NCBI RefSeq assembly: GCF_014356525.2 | Contig: NC_052505.1 | Span: 15,626,635 to 15,690,634 of the forward strand | Reading direction: 5' to 3' | Source of the DNA: Nilaparvata lugens | Taxonomy: Eukaryota; Arthropoda; Insecta; Hemiptera; Delphacidae | Length of the DNA: 64,000 nucleotides | In this document: one piece after another, positions 35,818-46,269 of the stretch | Layout of the letters: the number at the start of each line of letters is the position of its first letter | How positions within the stretch are numbered: the stretch's first letter is position 1 | Program-made: the position numbers and the translations under genes | The notes under the pieces: generated by a model | Told to the model about the DNA's origin: nothing | Databases searched by the model: none | Seen by the model: the letters and a program-made list of their open reading frames with translations, nothing else

Positions 35818-35991
35818 GCTAAAGGAAGAAGAAGAAGATTATCAAGAATAAAAATTTATATACTATCTTGAGCTATTCAACTGTCCGTTGAATGCTTGTT
35901 TCATGAGTGATGCTCATATTCTATTATATACTGTATTATAAGTCCTTACTTGGATGTTATGTTGTAATGTCATTATTTGTGTTTTTTCCAG

Positions 35992-36053
35992 AATGGAACG
36001 CCTCTTTGGGAAGACTTCGTCGCCAAAGCAACAAAACTACACACATGTCTTAG
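35992..36053 (+). CDS. mim: mim/MTSS1-like gene, IMD (I-BAR) domain exon a
   Basis: This is an internal 62-bp exon of a missing-in-metastasis (MTSS1) homologue. The family bundles actin and bends membranes at the plasma membrane through an N-terminal helical IMD domain. The sequence shows a pyrimidine-rich tract and AG acceptor (ttttttccag) just before it and a GTGAG donor just after. Read from its first base, it encodes NGTPLWEDFVAKATKLHTCL plus two bases of an Arg codon. This matches the WEDF...K..KL...LR stretch near the start of the MIM IMD domain. It ends in phase 2 and joins exactly to the exon at 58427. The preceding exon, encoding the start Met and the Leu-Gly-Gly-Leu-Phe region, was not found in the window. 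The donor and about 140 bp of the following intron are duplicated 213 bp downstream. The call rests on motif recognition, not on a search. Confidence 0.82.
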
Positions 36054-36401
36054 GTGAGTTTTTATTTTGATTTAATTATATTTCTATTGAATTATAATTA
36101 TTTTTATTAGATTATAAATTTATATTAAATTACTGATTTATTATCCTGATTGTAGCAAGGGTTTCCATCCATTCATCTTTGATATTAGTTGTTGTCATTA
36201 GTTGATATTATTATATTAGTTGATATTGTTGTCATTGTTTGGTATTAGTTGTACACTTTGTCTTAGGTGAGTTTTTACGTTGATTTAATTATATTTCTAT
36301 TGAATTATAATTATTTTTATTAGATTATAAATTTATATTAAATTACTGATTTATTATCCTGATTGAAGCAAGGGTTTCCATCCATTCATCTTTGATATTA
36401 G
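36048..36401. repeat. 213-bp tandem duplication of exon a's end and donor
   Basis: The sequence from gtcttaggtgag at the end of exon a through ccattcatctttgatatta (to about 36189) recurs from about 36259 to 36401 with only a few changes. The second copy keeps the exon tail and a perfect GTGAG donor but lacks the body of the exon. Confidence 0.8.
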
Positions 36402-36846
36402 GAATTCGACTGAGTCACTGTCGATGTTGTAGAACCGTTCCATAATGAAATAAAAACACTCGTTTATTGTTAAATTCTACAGTTTTTGTGAAAACTCACA
36501 ATTTGACAATGTATGTGTTTTTTATTTCATTTTGACATTAGGTTTGCGCAAGTCATTTATTGCAAGATGCAACCGAACCTTAACAATAGCCTATAATTTG
36601 AAACTACATTTTTCAATTGATTGACTAATTAAATAATTTCTCACTGATTCCATGTTCAGATTTCAATAAAATTGATTCAAGTCAAAACTATAATCCAGTT
36701 ACAAATTCAGCCCATTAATACGATTAAACTTCATTTTTTCAATACTGAAGTATTTTATTTTTCAATTTTTCTAAAGCGAGCTCTAGCATATCGACACAAG
36801 TAAGATAGCAGTGTCTTGCCACTATATCTACAGGTGTGTGCACTCA

Positions 36847-37183
36847 TATAGTGAGGTCCCCGTTATTATGGCAGTGGAGAACAACGTTGCCGAACCTCTG
36901 TCTTGTCAATGCCTTCTATAGACGGTAACTGATATAGGTTTATTGATGTAATACTGTTTGAAATAATTATATGTTATTAAGCAAGAAATTATATTTTTCA
37001 ATCATTTTCATAATTAAGATGAAATATTTTGTTAATTAATGAGTAATTCTACATTGTTAAAAGACGATCTGGCAACAGAGCAAGCGAGAAAGAGATAGCG
37101 CAATCCGCTTTGTTGAATGATAGACAAGGATAGCAATATCATTGCTAATCAAACACTGCCATTATAACGTGGTCCTCATTACA
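36847..37183 (+). mobile_element. Family A copy in the mim intron
   Basis: Ends TATAGTGAGGTCCCCGTTAT and ATAACGTGGTCCTCATTACA. Closest by eye to the 8390 copy (both have CAAGCGAGAAAGAGATAGCG-like sequence). Confidence 0.75.
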
Positions 37184-38002
37184 GTACCGCTATCAACTAC
37201 ATATTCCACAAATTGATAAGGGCTTCTGTTTTTTAAATACCCTCATGGTTAGTTCCACTTACCGCAGCTCGTGACTTTCCAACCATCAATTTTTAATTGT
37301 TGATGTCGTGACTGACCGTGACAATATGCTTAGAAATACGTGGAAATCAAACTCTCATCAAAATCAAAAATATTTTTCCTTAATGCTTTATTTCTGCCAT
37401 TTCTAGACGTAATCCTCTCTGCTCTCTCCCTCCATGTTGTCTCCTGCATATACCCACTTTGAGGTTTGATCGTTCCACAGATCACAGGCAGACAGCTTTT
37501 GTCTGTGAACTCGCTCTGTAAATCATGGATTGATAATTTCATTGGATTTTCCTCTGGCACAAGATTTTCCTCTGTGCCTCAATGGCACAAAATATTGGTT
37601 TCCTTTCCCTTCCCTATTTCCTTGTCTTTTATCTGAATCGGATTTTCCTTCTTCCTCTATTTTCGTTATCCTCCTATTTTTCCTGATTTTACATTTCTCC
37701 TTTTCATCATTTCAACTGGATTTTCCTCTTCCTTCGTCACTTCTTCGTTTTATTGCATTTCCGCTCAATTAATGCTGTTAGTACTTCATAACATTTTCAT
37801 CTTCTGCTTGGTATCCTTTTCTCCCATCTTCTATCCTTCTTCTTCGTAAAACACCATCCACTTTTGTCTTATTTATTTGTATGCCCAGGCTTGTTCTTGC
37901 TCCTTAAATCATGGATTGATAATTTCATTGGATTTTCCTCTGTTAATCAATGATACAGTATGATGGTATAAAACACTTATTGAAATGGGCTGCTTTTAAA
38001 TT
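37184..38002. other. No gene recognised
   Basis: Pyrimidine-rich TTTTCCTCT/CTTCCTC stretches occur between the 37518 and 37905 direct repeats. No conserved domain in the frames at 37330-37772. Confidence 0.5.
37518..37940. repeat. 36-bp direct repeats 387 bp apart
   Basis: AAATCATGGATTGATAATTT then CATTGGATTTTCCTCTG occurs at 37518-37553 and 37905-37940. The DNA between is rich in CTTCCT-type pyrimidine runs. Confidence 0.8.
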
Positions 38003-38093
38003 AATAAAACTTGTAGCACCCTTTATTTATTATTTTAAATTTTAAATTTTATTTTCAGTTTTTTAATAAATAAAGGGTGCTACAAGTTTTATT
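38003..38093. repeat. 91-bp near-perfect inverted repeat
   Basis: AATAAAACTTGTAGCACCC at the left is inverted at the right as GGGTGCTACAAGTTTTATT, with TTTATTTATTA / TAATAAATAAA continuing the stem. No TIR family in the window matches it. Confidence 0.75.
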
Positions 38094-38681
38094 TTTTTAG
38101 TATGATGGTAGTTTTTAGGTAAATGGTTTTCAAGGTACGGTAGTAGTGCTTTATAGGTTGATTGATTGATTGATTGAGTACTTTATTTATGTAGATTACA
38201 ATATATACTGGCTTATACACTTATATACAATAGCTTACAATACAGCAAAATTATAGATGAATTTACATAATATAGACTAAGAAAATAATTATTGAACTGT
38301 ATATGATATGAAAAAGCAGTTTGTAATATAATAACTCTAGATAATAATCATATTGTTATGCATCTACATAAATTGGCGGAGCTTTGGACATATCAATGTC
38401 CATTCTTCGGAAAGAATATTAAAAATATCCTCCCCACTAACTCTCTACCAAAACGTTAATTTCGTTATTTAACTAAGGATTTATTTATTAATGGAAATAT
38501 TGTAAAAGTTTTAATCAATATGAATATTAAAGAGAAAAAAAACAGAAAATTGATAGAGTAAAATAATTATATAGGTAGATAAGATCAAATAATAAAATGA
38601 AGTAGGCTGAAAGTAGATCAGGGTTATCAACTTTCAGTAATATACAGCATTATGCAGTGGATAATTGAAATAACATGAGTT

Positions 38682-38686
<5 letters not shown>

Positions 38687-38727
<41 letters not shown>
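38687..38727. repeat. (TA)n microsatellite
   Basis: About 20 TA units within the 3' untranslated part of the non-LTR element. Confidence 0.95.
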
Positions 38728-38730
<3 letters not shown>

Positions 38731-38799
38731 TCGTTCTATAACATGGTTTAGAGGTTTGTATTTGTGGGATGGGTGGGGGATGGATGTCATGTGATCGTT

Positions 38800-39413
38800 C
38801 TAGGGCCGGACAGTTTCAGTCATTTGTTCCAAAAGATGTTTTTTTAAAGTTAGGATGAAGCTCGCTCGGCTCTCGATGGACCTGATAGAAACAGGAAGTG
38901 CATTCCATGCACGACAGGCACTGACTAAGAAGGATTTTGTGAAAATAGTAGTTCGATGATTGGGTATCCTTAAGTACTTTCTCCGGTTCTAGTATGTGAA
39001 GCATCTATCCTCCTACCTTCAGAGACAAATTTGAAATCATCTTTAAAATAGTTCGGATTACCGTATATCAAGATATCTCTAACAAGCTTGACTATTCGAA
39101 AAAGCCTCTGATCGGGAAGCTTTAATGTTGAACTAGCAATGTGGGCTGGGGTGATATGATCATGGCGTTGGAGAGAGTAGACGAAACGTAGACAATAATT
39201 TTGGCAACGCTGTAGTTTATCATTCAGAGTGACTTGCATATCGTTAAGAACAGAATTACAATACATTAAATGTGGGAAGATGAGAGATTGAACCAATAAT
39301 AATTTAATGTTTCTAGGGAGGATATCGTGCATTTTCTTCAATGCATGCATGGCTGAGAATACCTTTTTACAAGTTTTGTTCACTTGTTCTGACCAGTCAA
39401 GAGTATTATTCAT
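38800..39413 (-). pseudogene. Non-LTR element RT C-terminal region, frameshifted
   Basis: This continues the RT entry. It encodes DWSEQVNKTCKKVFSAM and a run ending near FVSEGRR, typical of the region after the RT palm. Past about 39000 the sensible reading moves to another frame. That frame contains a TAG in place of an expected residue, then NRRKYLRIPNHRT and SACRAWNALPVSIRS, ending RASFILTLKKHLLEQM before a stop at 38800-38802. The RAWNALP and LKKHLL features are usual for the end of CR1/L2/Jockey proteins. Confidence 0.75.
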
Positions 39414-40617
39414 AATAATGCCTAAATTTTAACTGAGCTACAGTAAGGATGTCATTACCGTCTACACTAATTTTGTGAATCGATTCAAGGTCAATATTGT
39501 TTATAAGACGAGAATATCCAATTATAATGGGTTGTGTTTTGATGGGATTAAGCTTGAGGCCATTTTTCTTTGTCCATTCCACTATCGAATTGATATCCTG
39601 ATTCATTATTCCAACTGTTTCATTAATTTTTGTTATGGGACAGCTTAAATAGATTTGAAGGTCGTCTGCATAAGTATGGAAACTGGAGAATTTGATAATG
39701 GAAGAAAGGTCATTAGCATACAAAGTGAAGAGGAGAGGGCCTAAAATTGAACCTTGTGGTACTCCATGCATAACGTTTTTCCAAGTTGATTTTTTGTCAC
39801 CGACAGATACACATTGTTTCCTACCTAATAGATAGGATTTAAACCAAACTAACGAGTTGTGACTGAAACCAAGAATAGCCAACTTATACAGAAGGACTGT
39901 ATGATCAACAGTATCGAATGCTTTAGAAAAATCAAATAGGGTGAGGATGGTGCATTTCCTTTGGTCCATAGCTAACCTTATATCATCAGTGACACGAAGC
40001 AGAGCTGTCTCAGTTGAATGGAATTTTCTAAAGCCTGATTGAAAGTTATGAAGCTTACTATTGTTGTCTAGAAATTTTACAACTTGAGCATGAATGAGTC
40101 TTTCTAGCACTTTGGACAATGCAGGTAAAATACTGATTGGTCTAAAATCCTCAACTTTATTGGGTGATGGAACTTTATTTAGAGGGCGAACCAGAGCAAA
40201 CTTCCAGTTTTCAGGGAAAATGCCTTCTTCAAGTGACTTGTTGAAAATGTATGTAATGGTTGGTAAAACAGCAAATAACATCTTCTTGATAAATTCAATA
40301 GGAATTTTGTCTACACCCGTGGCATTACTATGAATACGTTGAATTGCTCTGAAAGTGTCTTCTTCTGAGATTGGATGGAAATGAAATTGATCAGTGATTG
40401 GTAAATCTAAGTTTGTAACCTGCTCTTCAAGATCATCGATGTGATTAGCAATGACAACTTCGTCGCGTTGGTTAGAGTGTGAAACGAAATGGTCATTTAT
40501 ATTGTTCAATGGTAAGTCAATTTGTGGATTCGATTTCTGTTTGCCAAGCCCGAATTCTTTTATTCCCTGCCAAAGTGATTTAGAGTCTTGTCTATTGTTT
40601 GTCATAAACGAATTCAA
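39406..40617 (-). pseudogene. Non-LTR element reverse transcriptase domain
   Basis: This 403-residue open frame carries the standard RT blocks: GVDKIPIEFIK, RPISILPALSKVLE, QSGFRKFHSTETALL, LFDFSKAFDTVDH (first catalytic Asp), GVPQGSILGPLLF, and YADDLQIY (catalytic Asp pair). It is followed by NGLKLNPIKTQ. The likely true frame continues upstream of the TTG at 40617 through a short ELKIRYLNSF stretch. The frame ends early at 39406. A one-base shift in an A run near 39427 restores NLGIIMNNTLDW, which continues into the next entry. Confidence 0.9.
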
Positions 40618-40677
40618 GTACCTAATCTTGAGTTCCGTAATTCCTGTTTAACCCTATTCTAAGGCTCCTATACTCTA

Positions 40678-41763
40678 TCAAACTGTCCAAGTCAAATGTC
40701 TTTTTAAATTTTCTATGTGCTTTGTCTCTACGTCCATCATCTTAAGTATGTCTTCAGTCATCCACGGTACTCGTCGTTTTCTATTAATCCTCCTTGTCAC
40801 ATAAGGTGCATGTTTGTCATACAAAGTCAAAGTCCAATTCTCGAAAGTCTTGACCATGTCATCAACTGAGGGTAATGCTTCAATTTGATGCCATGGAGTC
40901 TGAGCCACATCAGTCAGGAAGGCGGCTTCATCAAAGTTTTTGAAGTCTCTATAAGTGATAATTTTCTGTTCTGGCTTGGGTATCTTATGGGAAAGTACAC
41001 AGTAGATCAAATCATGTCTAGAAATAGCTGGGACTGAGATTTGGCCTGCTTGAACAACCTCATTGGGAACACTAACAATGAGAAGGTCAATGAGTGTGTC
41101 TGATTCATTAGTATGATGAGTTGGATCGAGAGGTAAAATAGTCATGTTTAGGCATTGGAAAATTGTAGTCAGTTGAAAGTAGTCAAAGTTACGATTTGTC
41201 ATGTTCAAGTCGGTGTTCATATCCCCCATAACTAGTATACGGTTATAACAAGGCATAAGAGAAAGCAAGGCATTTTCGAAATCTGTGAAATGACCTATTT
41301 TTGGTGGGCGATAACAGATACCAACGAGTAATTTATCAGTACTAGATAAGGATAATTCAAGTAGCATAAACTCTGGTCTGGAACAATACTCTTGTTTAGA
41401 TGTGATTAAAACTTTTGTTTTGATACCTTCTTTCACATAAATTGCTACACCCCCACAAGCTTTATTTAATCTATCATTCCGCAAAAGATTATATCCAGGC
41501 AATGCAACAAAATTTGATGAAATACTAGGCTTCAAAAATGATTCGGAAATTCCGATTATATTGAAGTCCTGAAAACGGAAGATTGCTCTGAGTTCATCAA
41601 TATGGCAACTGAGGGATTGTACGTTAAGGTGAGCAGCCTTGAAAAGTTTTTTGAAAGAGTGGAGCTTATTTGCTAGAAACATACCTGCGTCATTATTACT
41701 ATTATTGAAATAATCATACCTACTTGAGGGCGAGCGAGCTGACGTGTCAGTGAGAGGCATCAT
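40678..41763 (-). pseudogene. Non-LTR element apurinic-type endonuclease domain
   Basis: This 361-residue open frame belongs to the exonuclease/endonuclease/phosphatase fold that nicks target DNA before reverse transcription. Visible motifs in order are AHLNVQSL near residue 45, IIGISESFL near residue 74, GGVAIYVKEG near residue 105, the catalytic-region VMGDMNTDL near residue 178, DTLIDLLIV near residue 222, and SRHDLIYCVL near residue 248 (the usual S.H motif). The frame hits consecutive TGA and TAG stops at 40675-40680. Translation of a neighbouring frame across this point (KTFDLDSLIEYRSLRIG) looks like the expected linker. A small indel in the A-rich stretch near 40700, and a second one nearby, therefore separated this domain from the RT. 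Confidence 0.85.
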
Positions 41764-41989
41764 GGAAGCAGCAGACCAATCGTGAACCGACCTCAGAACG
41801 ACACATGACGGGGAAAATGGGGATGAAACTGATAAAACTTAACCTAAATGAAAAAGTCTCTTGATTCGAGTGCATTCAGCATGCCTTGACAGTTCGGCTC
41901 CCTTCACTATTTAAAGCACTAGTTCAAAAAAAAAATTCACTAAACACAATAAGATGTAGATGTGTGGAGTTCCGGTGATGAATAATCCT

Positions 41990-42150
41990 AATGGTGGATA
42001 AGATGAAGATTGAGGAAGAACTGGTAGTGGGAGATCTGGTCCAAGTGGAGATAGAGCGAGTAGGTATCCAGTAGTGGAAGAATCGGGTCCAAGTGGAGGT
42101 AAGCGAGAAGGAATCCAGTAGTGGAAGATCGAGTCCAAGTGGAGACAGAG
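41990..42150 (-). repeat. Tandem promoter-like subrepeats at the non-LTR 5' end
   Basis: Roughly three diverged units contain, on the minus strand, CTCCACTTGGACYCGAT followed by CTTCCACTACTGGAT. They are spaced about 50-60 bp apart and lie just upstream of the endonuclease frame. Tandem monomers in the 5' untranslated region are known as promoter units in several LINE groups. The role here is inferred. Confidence 0.5.
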
Positions 42151-42567
42151 AGAGATTGGTGAGAGGTAGTGGACTATAGTGGTCAGTGTCTTCTTTCTAC
42201 TGCCAGTTTATATTATTTATTTTCTTGGCCGTTTAATTACTTATGATTTTATTGAACTCATTCTTTGCCGCTATGATGATCAACAACTTCGTACACCTTT
42301 TTTATTACAAAACGAATTGGAAACATCTGCATTACATAGATTGTCGATTCTGAACCATTATCTTATAATATAAACTTCCAATAAGTAAGTTTTTTGCCCA
42401 AACACTTGAATAATGCAATTCCTCCTTCCGCATAAGTTACTATTTATGGTCAGCATATTTGTGCTTGGATTAAAAGGTTTACCACACTAGAAGAAGATTT
42501 CATTGTAATTACTTACATTGTGAATTTTTGTGATTTTTATAAACGTGTTTTCATAACCTCATTTGGA

Positions 42568-42690
42568 CTATTTTTGAATCAGAATTAGGGAGAGAAACAG
42601 TTTTGGGTTTATCCTATTGATTCTCACCCAATCATTAATTTGATATTGTGATTGTGGAATGTAATAAATAAAAATAGAATGAATAATGTA
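42568..42690 (+). mobile_element. Retroelement 3' tail with stem-loop
   Basis: Has GGGAGAGAAACAGTTTTGGG, then TTATCCTATTGATTCTCACCC, then AATCATT and an AATAAATAAAA tail. Same motif class as the other tails. Confidence 0.5.
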
Positions 42691-42890
42691 TTCTAGTGTA
42701 GTTTTATGATTTTCAAGTGGTTTAAGTAGTCCTAACCAATTTATAGATCTGTAAAGATAGATAATAATAATAATAACTTTATTCTCGCAAAGAAAGCACA
42801 AACAATAATCACAAAAAATGCAAAAAAGAAAATGAAATAATATGTTGGCAATAGAAGTAAAAGTAAAAATAAAAATTAAATAGATCAATT

Positions 42891-43211
42891 AAAGGTGCAT
42901 TTTCGATTATGCGTAAATTTCCGCAGTCGACGACGGCAAGCATTGTGGACATTCATATTGTCCAAATTTCAAGTGTGCTAAAACCGCTGATCAAATAACT
43001 TTTCATTATTTGTGTTTATTATTCAAGAGTCAAAACATTTTTAATACTATAAACATATTGCCATTTGAAAGTATAAACTCAACCTCCCTCATTAAAGCAT
43101 AATTGAACTTAATATTTTAAGCCATTTAGACAAATTGAAGTCTTCCCAATCTGAGATCCTCGCCCGGTGTGGTGGACGACGGCATTTACGCACAAACGAA
43201 AACGCAGCTTT
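42891..43211. mobile_element. Inverted-repeat MITE, Harbinger-like
   Basis: The left end GGTGCATTTTCGATTATGCG is roughly inverted at the right end as GTGCG...GAAAACGCAGCTT. Both ends contain a GACGACGGC motif. It is AT-rich inside and no frame was recognised. Confidence 0.5.
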
Positions 43212-43599
43212 AGACATTACAGTAACAAAATACTCTCAGACACTACCATGTATTTGTAGGAATGATTTTCCAATCCTAAGTTGTCTGCAGGTGCTAGTTA
43301 ATCTCTTGTAGCTCCCTGAAGAAAAGTGCATGTTAGATGCATACACATGCAGTAGCTGCACCAGGTGACTGGGAACTTGCAACTTGCCCTTGATCGGTGC
43401 ACTCGCACTGTGCTCCTTCTTTGTGTTTGTGTTCAGTAACGGGTTCCAACCAGTTGACCGAACTGGTTTCACTCAACTTGCATCTGCACTGCACTTGAGT
43501 CTCAATGCAGACACCAGACCACGTTACTGCATGCCCTCTTGTCTGAGGCTACGTGTGTGACGTCACACTTGTCTGGTCCAGTTTAAGACTTGTCAACAA
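43212..43599. other. No gene recognised; contains a CRE-like palindrome
   Basis: GTGTGACGTCACAC at 43555-43568 is a perfect palindrome with a TGACGTCA core. A second TGACGTCA is at 49259. No function is shown. Confidence 0.3.
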
Positions 43600-43696
43600 C
43601 AGTGAGGTCCACGTTATAATGGCAGTGGAGAGATATTAGGAGAACAGGGTTGATGAGTATCTATGCCTTGCCTTCTCTACTGCCACTGCCTTCTAT

Positions 43697-43753
43697 CATA
43701 GAGAAACGATAGCATAAGTTTTTAGCATAAGATAACGCTATTGTTTTTCTATG
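43697..43753. mobile_element. Family B 57-bp deletion derivative
   Basis: Only the two ends remain: CATAGAGAAACGATAGC joined to GCTATTGTTTTTCTATG. CTTCTAT flanks it on both sides (43690-43696, 43754-43760), again 7 bp. It lies in a family A copy. A third CTTCTAT preceded by another B-like right end (TATTATTTTCTCTATG) occurs at 46598-46620. Confidence 0.8.
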
Positions 43754-43779
43754 CTTCTATCCAGAGATTATTACACTTT

Positions 43780-43867
43780 GGGCCGTTTGCATATTCAAAC
43801 TGAATTGAATAAGCTGGTGGCTTAAAAATGAACAACATTATCACGAACGAGATTTGGTATGGATTTA
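43780..43867 (+). mobile_element. Family F MITE, left half
   Basis: Starts GGGCCGTTTGCA and shares TCAGCTGGTGGC-like and ACAACATTAT...GAACGAGA sequence with the full copy at 46445. Its right half is missing. Confidence 0.6.
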
Positions 43868-44097
43868 GGCCCGCCGCAAAGTAGACCCACACTAATCCAC
43901 GAAAAGCAACCCACGCCGTGGGATGTTTGTAAACCATTGCTATAGAATTAATTATTCATAATCAATCAGCTGACAAGTGGATTATTAATTGCAAGTATTA
44001 TTATCATTACACAGATGTCTGGAGCAATAGTGTACAAAACATCCCACGGCGTGGGTTGCTTTTCGTGGATTAGCGTGGGTCTACTTTGTGGCGGGCC
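43868..44097. mobile_element. Family G palindromic element with TA flanks
   Basis: 230 bp with nearly perfect inverted repeats of about 60 bp, starting GGCCCGCCGCAAAGTAGACC. The flanking TA on both sides (43866-43867, 44098-44099) fits a Tc1/mariner-type duplication. It sits at the end of a half family F copy and immediately before a family E copy. Confidence 0.7.
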
Positions 44098-44293
44098 TAA
44101 GGTCCGGTTTCCGAGCTCGGGATTTAGGTGAATTCTAGACGTTGAACAGCTGAAGTCAGAAAAATGGATTTCCGAAACGGGGCTTAGTCGCAGTTTTTAT
44201 GATAATTTTTTTTCTCATTTTTAAATTGGAAACGTTTTTCCTTGAAGAATTAAACATTACTATATAATTCAAAATAGCTAAAACTTTACACTA

Positions 44294-46269
44294 TGTCACG
44301 TTATTCTTTATATAAAAATAACGATTAGCCTCCTGCTTGGCATCAGTCGGTAAAGCATGAGATTTAATATAATTAGGGCGTGGTTTTCTGATAGTATTCA
44401 GTCTTAAAAAATCTTGTTAGGCCTAGATATGGGCTTCTCCAATAACTCTTGTAATTCAATAAATAATAAATATATATATAAATGATACTTATACTATAGA
44501 GTTGAGGAATAAAAATAAATTGCACACCATGGAAGTTTCATACATATATTACATAAATAATGCAAAGATCAATCGAGGCAAAAAATATATATAGAGCGAT
44601 AAAAATATAATATAAAAATAGAACAATATGAAATCAATAAAAATATCACAGGCTAAACTTTATATTCTAGATTTATGGCACGAATCATTACCATGTGCCT
44701 TATCTTAAAATCATAGCATTCTGTTGCATGTAGTTGCGACATGCACTTGCCAATACTTGTCGACTTGGATAATTCAATCAAAAATATGTGCTCTAAGATC
44801 AGCTTGATAAATTAGCCACTAATAATCCAAATATATATATATATATTAAAATCTCTAGTATTTAGTAGATTTATTGTATCGAATATATATTTTCATCTCA
44901 GGGTGCAAGATTCGGCACCTGACGGAATAGGTAGAGCCATTCATCTAGTGAATTAGAACTATGATAAATTATCGCAAATTGTATTGCAAAAAAAAATATT
45001 ATATGCATATGTTTTATAGCCTAGATTTCGTACTTCTTTGATTAAATAGAAATTTCTAAAATATTGATCTATATTTTTTTTCAATAAATACCTTTAATAC
45101 TAATTTTACTTGCGCAAGTATTACTCTTATTAATTTCTCAATTTATAATAAAACCCTTTCGGCGAGCTAGCTTTGATCATCAGATTAATTCGAAGCACTA
45201 GGGCGCCCATCACTAAATTCAAATTTAATCACTCACGTGTCGAAAATCTTCTTGTAAGCGCCGATGTCGATCCAACTCCATGTGGTCCGGGAATATGGTA
45301 GCCGAATCGTCTCCTCCAAGGGGTTATAAATTTAATAAAAATGAAAAATGACTTCTGTCACAATAGCATCACGAAGTCTTTTAGAAATTAATAATTTACT
45401 TTAACTTTAACTTTTACAAAATTATTAATAAGGTACTTCGCTCTAAAATATTGGGGTCCTCTATGGTGGCATCTGGCTGGCGAGTGTGCTGGTTCTTCCT
45501 TCTCAAGTTTTACAGATCCTCTTTCCGACTTTCAAATTAGCATAAAATTTAAATATCTTAGTCCTCCGCCATTTAGGTTCAAATAGATCTTACAAAAAAT
45601 GCCAAAATATTGCTTAGATTATATGATTAATAATTTCTTTGCATTCGAGCCATATCGATAACATAGATTACACAAATTTTTACACAAAATCTAGTACATT
45701 TATATAAATATATATAAATATTTTTGAATTGGCCTACAGTTGCCGCCTATTAACTGCCGTTTTACTATTGGTGCATGCAAATTTTATTCGGTATTCATGC
45801 GCCTGGTAACTCTTATTTCCTGAATACATTAAATTATTTTTATTTGGTTTTTTATTTATGCTCTTTGCATGCTAGTTAATATTCTATACATTAATATTAA
45901 TTCCATGCTACCTAATAATTAGCCACGTGGACGGGTGTTTTTTCACATTGCACACCATCCGATTGCAATAAAGCTCTGCCAAGGGGTTTTGGTCAGATTC
46001 TACGTTCTTCGGTTTGATCGATCTCTAGGTCACCGATCCGTGAATACATGTACATAACCTCAATCTTCTAATATTTTATATAACAATCTATTTATGAGCA
46101 ATAAACTTCCTTCAAATCCTTTTTAGGTTCTTGTACCATTTAGCCAGAACAAGCTGATGCTATCTAATCTTAGTTATTATCTATTTGGCGATATTAGCCA
46201 GTTACTTTATTTCCGACCTATTACTGTTTCTGTTAGGGCTTTTTATCTACCCGGATTTAATATGTTACA
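44294..46269. mobile_element. Probable solo LTR (TGT...ACA) with 4-bp target duplication
   Basis: A 1976-bp insertion splits a family E element. Comparison with the intact E copy at 14976-15330 shows the break within ttacactat. The insert starts TGTCAC, ends GTTACA, and is flanked by ACTA on both sides (44290-44293 and 46270-46273). TG...CA ends and a 4-bp duplication fit an LTR retrotransposon. No gag, pol or second LTR is visible, so a recombined solo LTR or a small non-autonomous element is likely. TATATAAAAATA lies 16 bp from the left end and AATAAATAATAAA about 160 bp in. Confidence 0.65.
44328..44394 (+). other. tRNA-Lys-like remnant (box A region)
   Basis: The stretch TCAGTCGGTAAAGCATGAGA closely resembles the D-arm and anticodon-stem region of eukaryotic tRNA-Lys. 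AGGGCGTGGTTTTCTGATAG sits where the variable and T arms would be, but the box B consensus is lost. It cannot fold as a working tRNA. It could be a SINE head or a tRNA pseudogene carried in the insertion at 44294. Confidence 0.35.

Larger units (their letters stand above)
38158..42180 (-). mobile_element. Decayed non-LTR retrotransposon (CR1/L2/Jockey-like)
   Basis: Reading on the minus strand, the order is: a 5' region with tandem repeats (about 41990-42150), an endonuclease domain (41763-40678), a reverse transcriptase (40617-39406), the RT C-terminal region (39413-38970), its tail in another frame ending with a stop at 38800-38802, a TA microsatellite (38687-38727), and an untranslated stretch. 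It ends in a (TCAA)n tail near 38160. The protein is broken by frameshifts near 40690-40640 and 39410-39430 and by a stop near 38995. It is therefore inactive as assembled. No ORF1 is visible. The 3' boundary is inferred from the short tandem tail. The clade is not certain. Confidence 0.8.
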
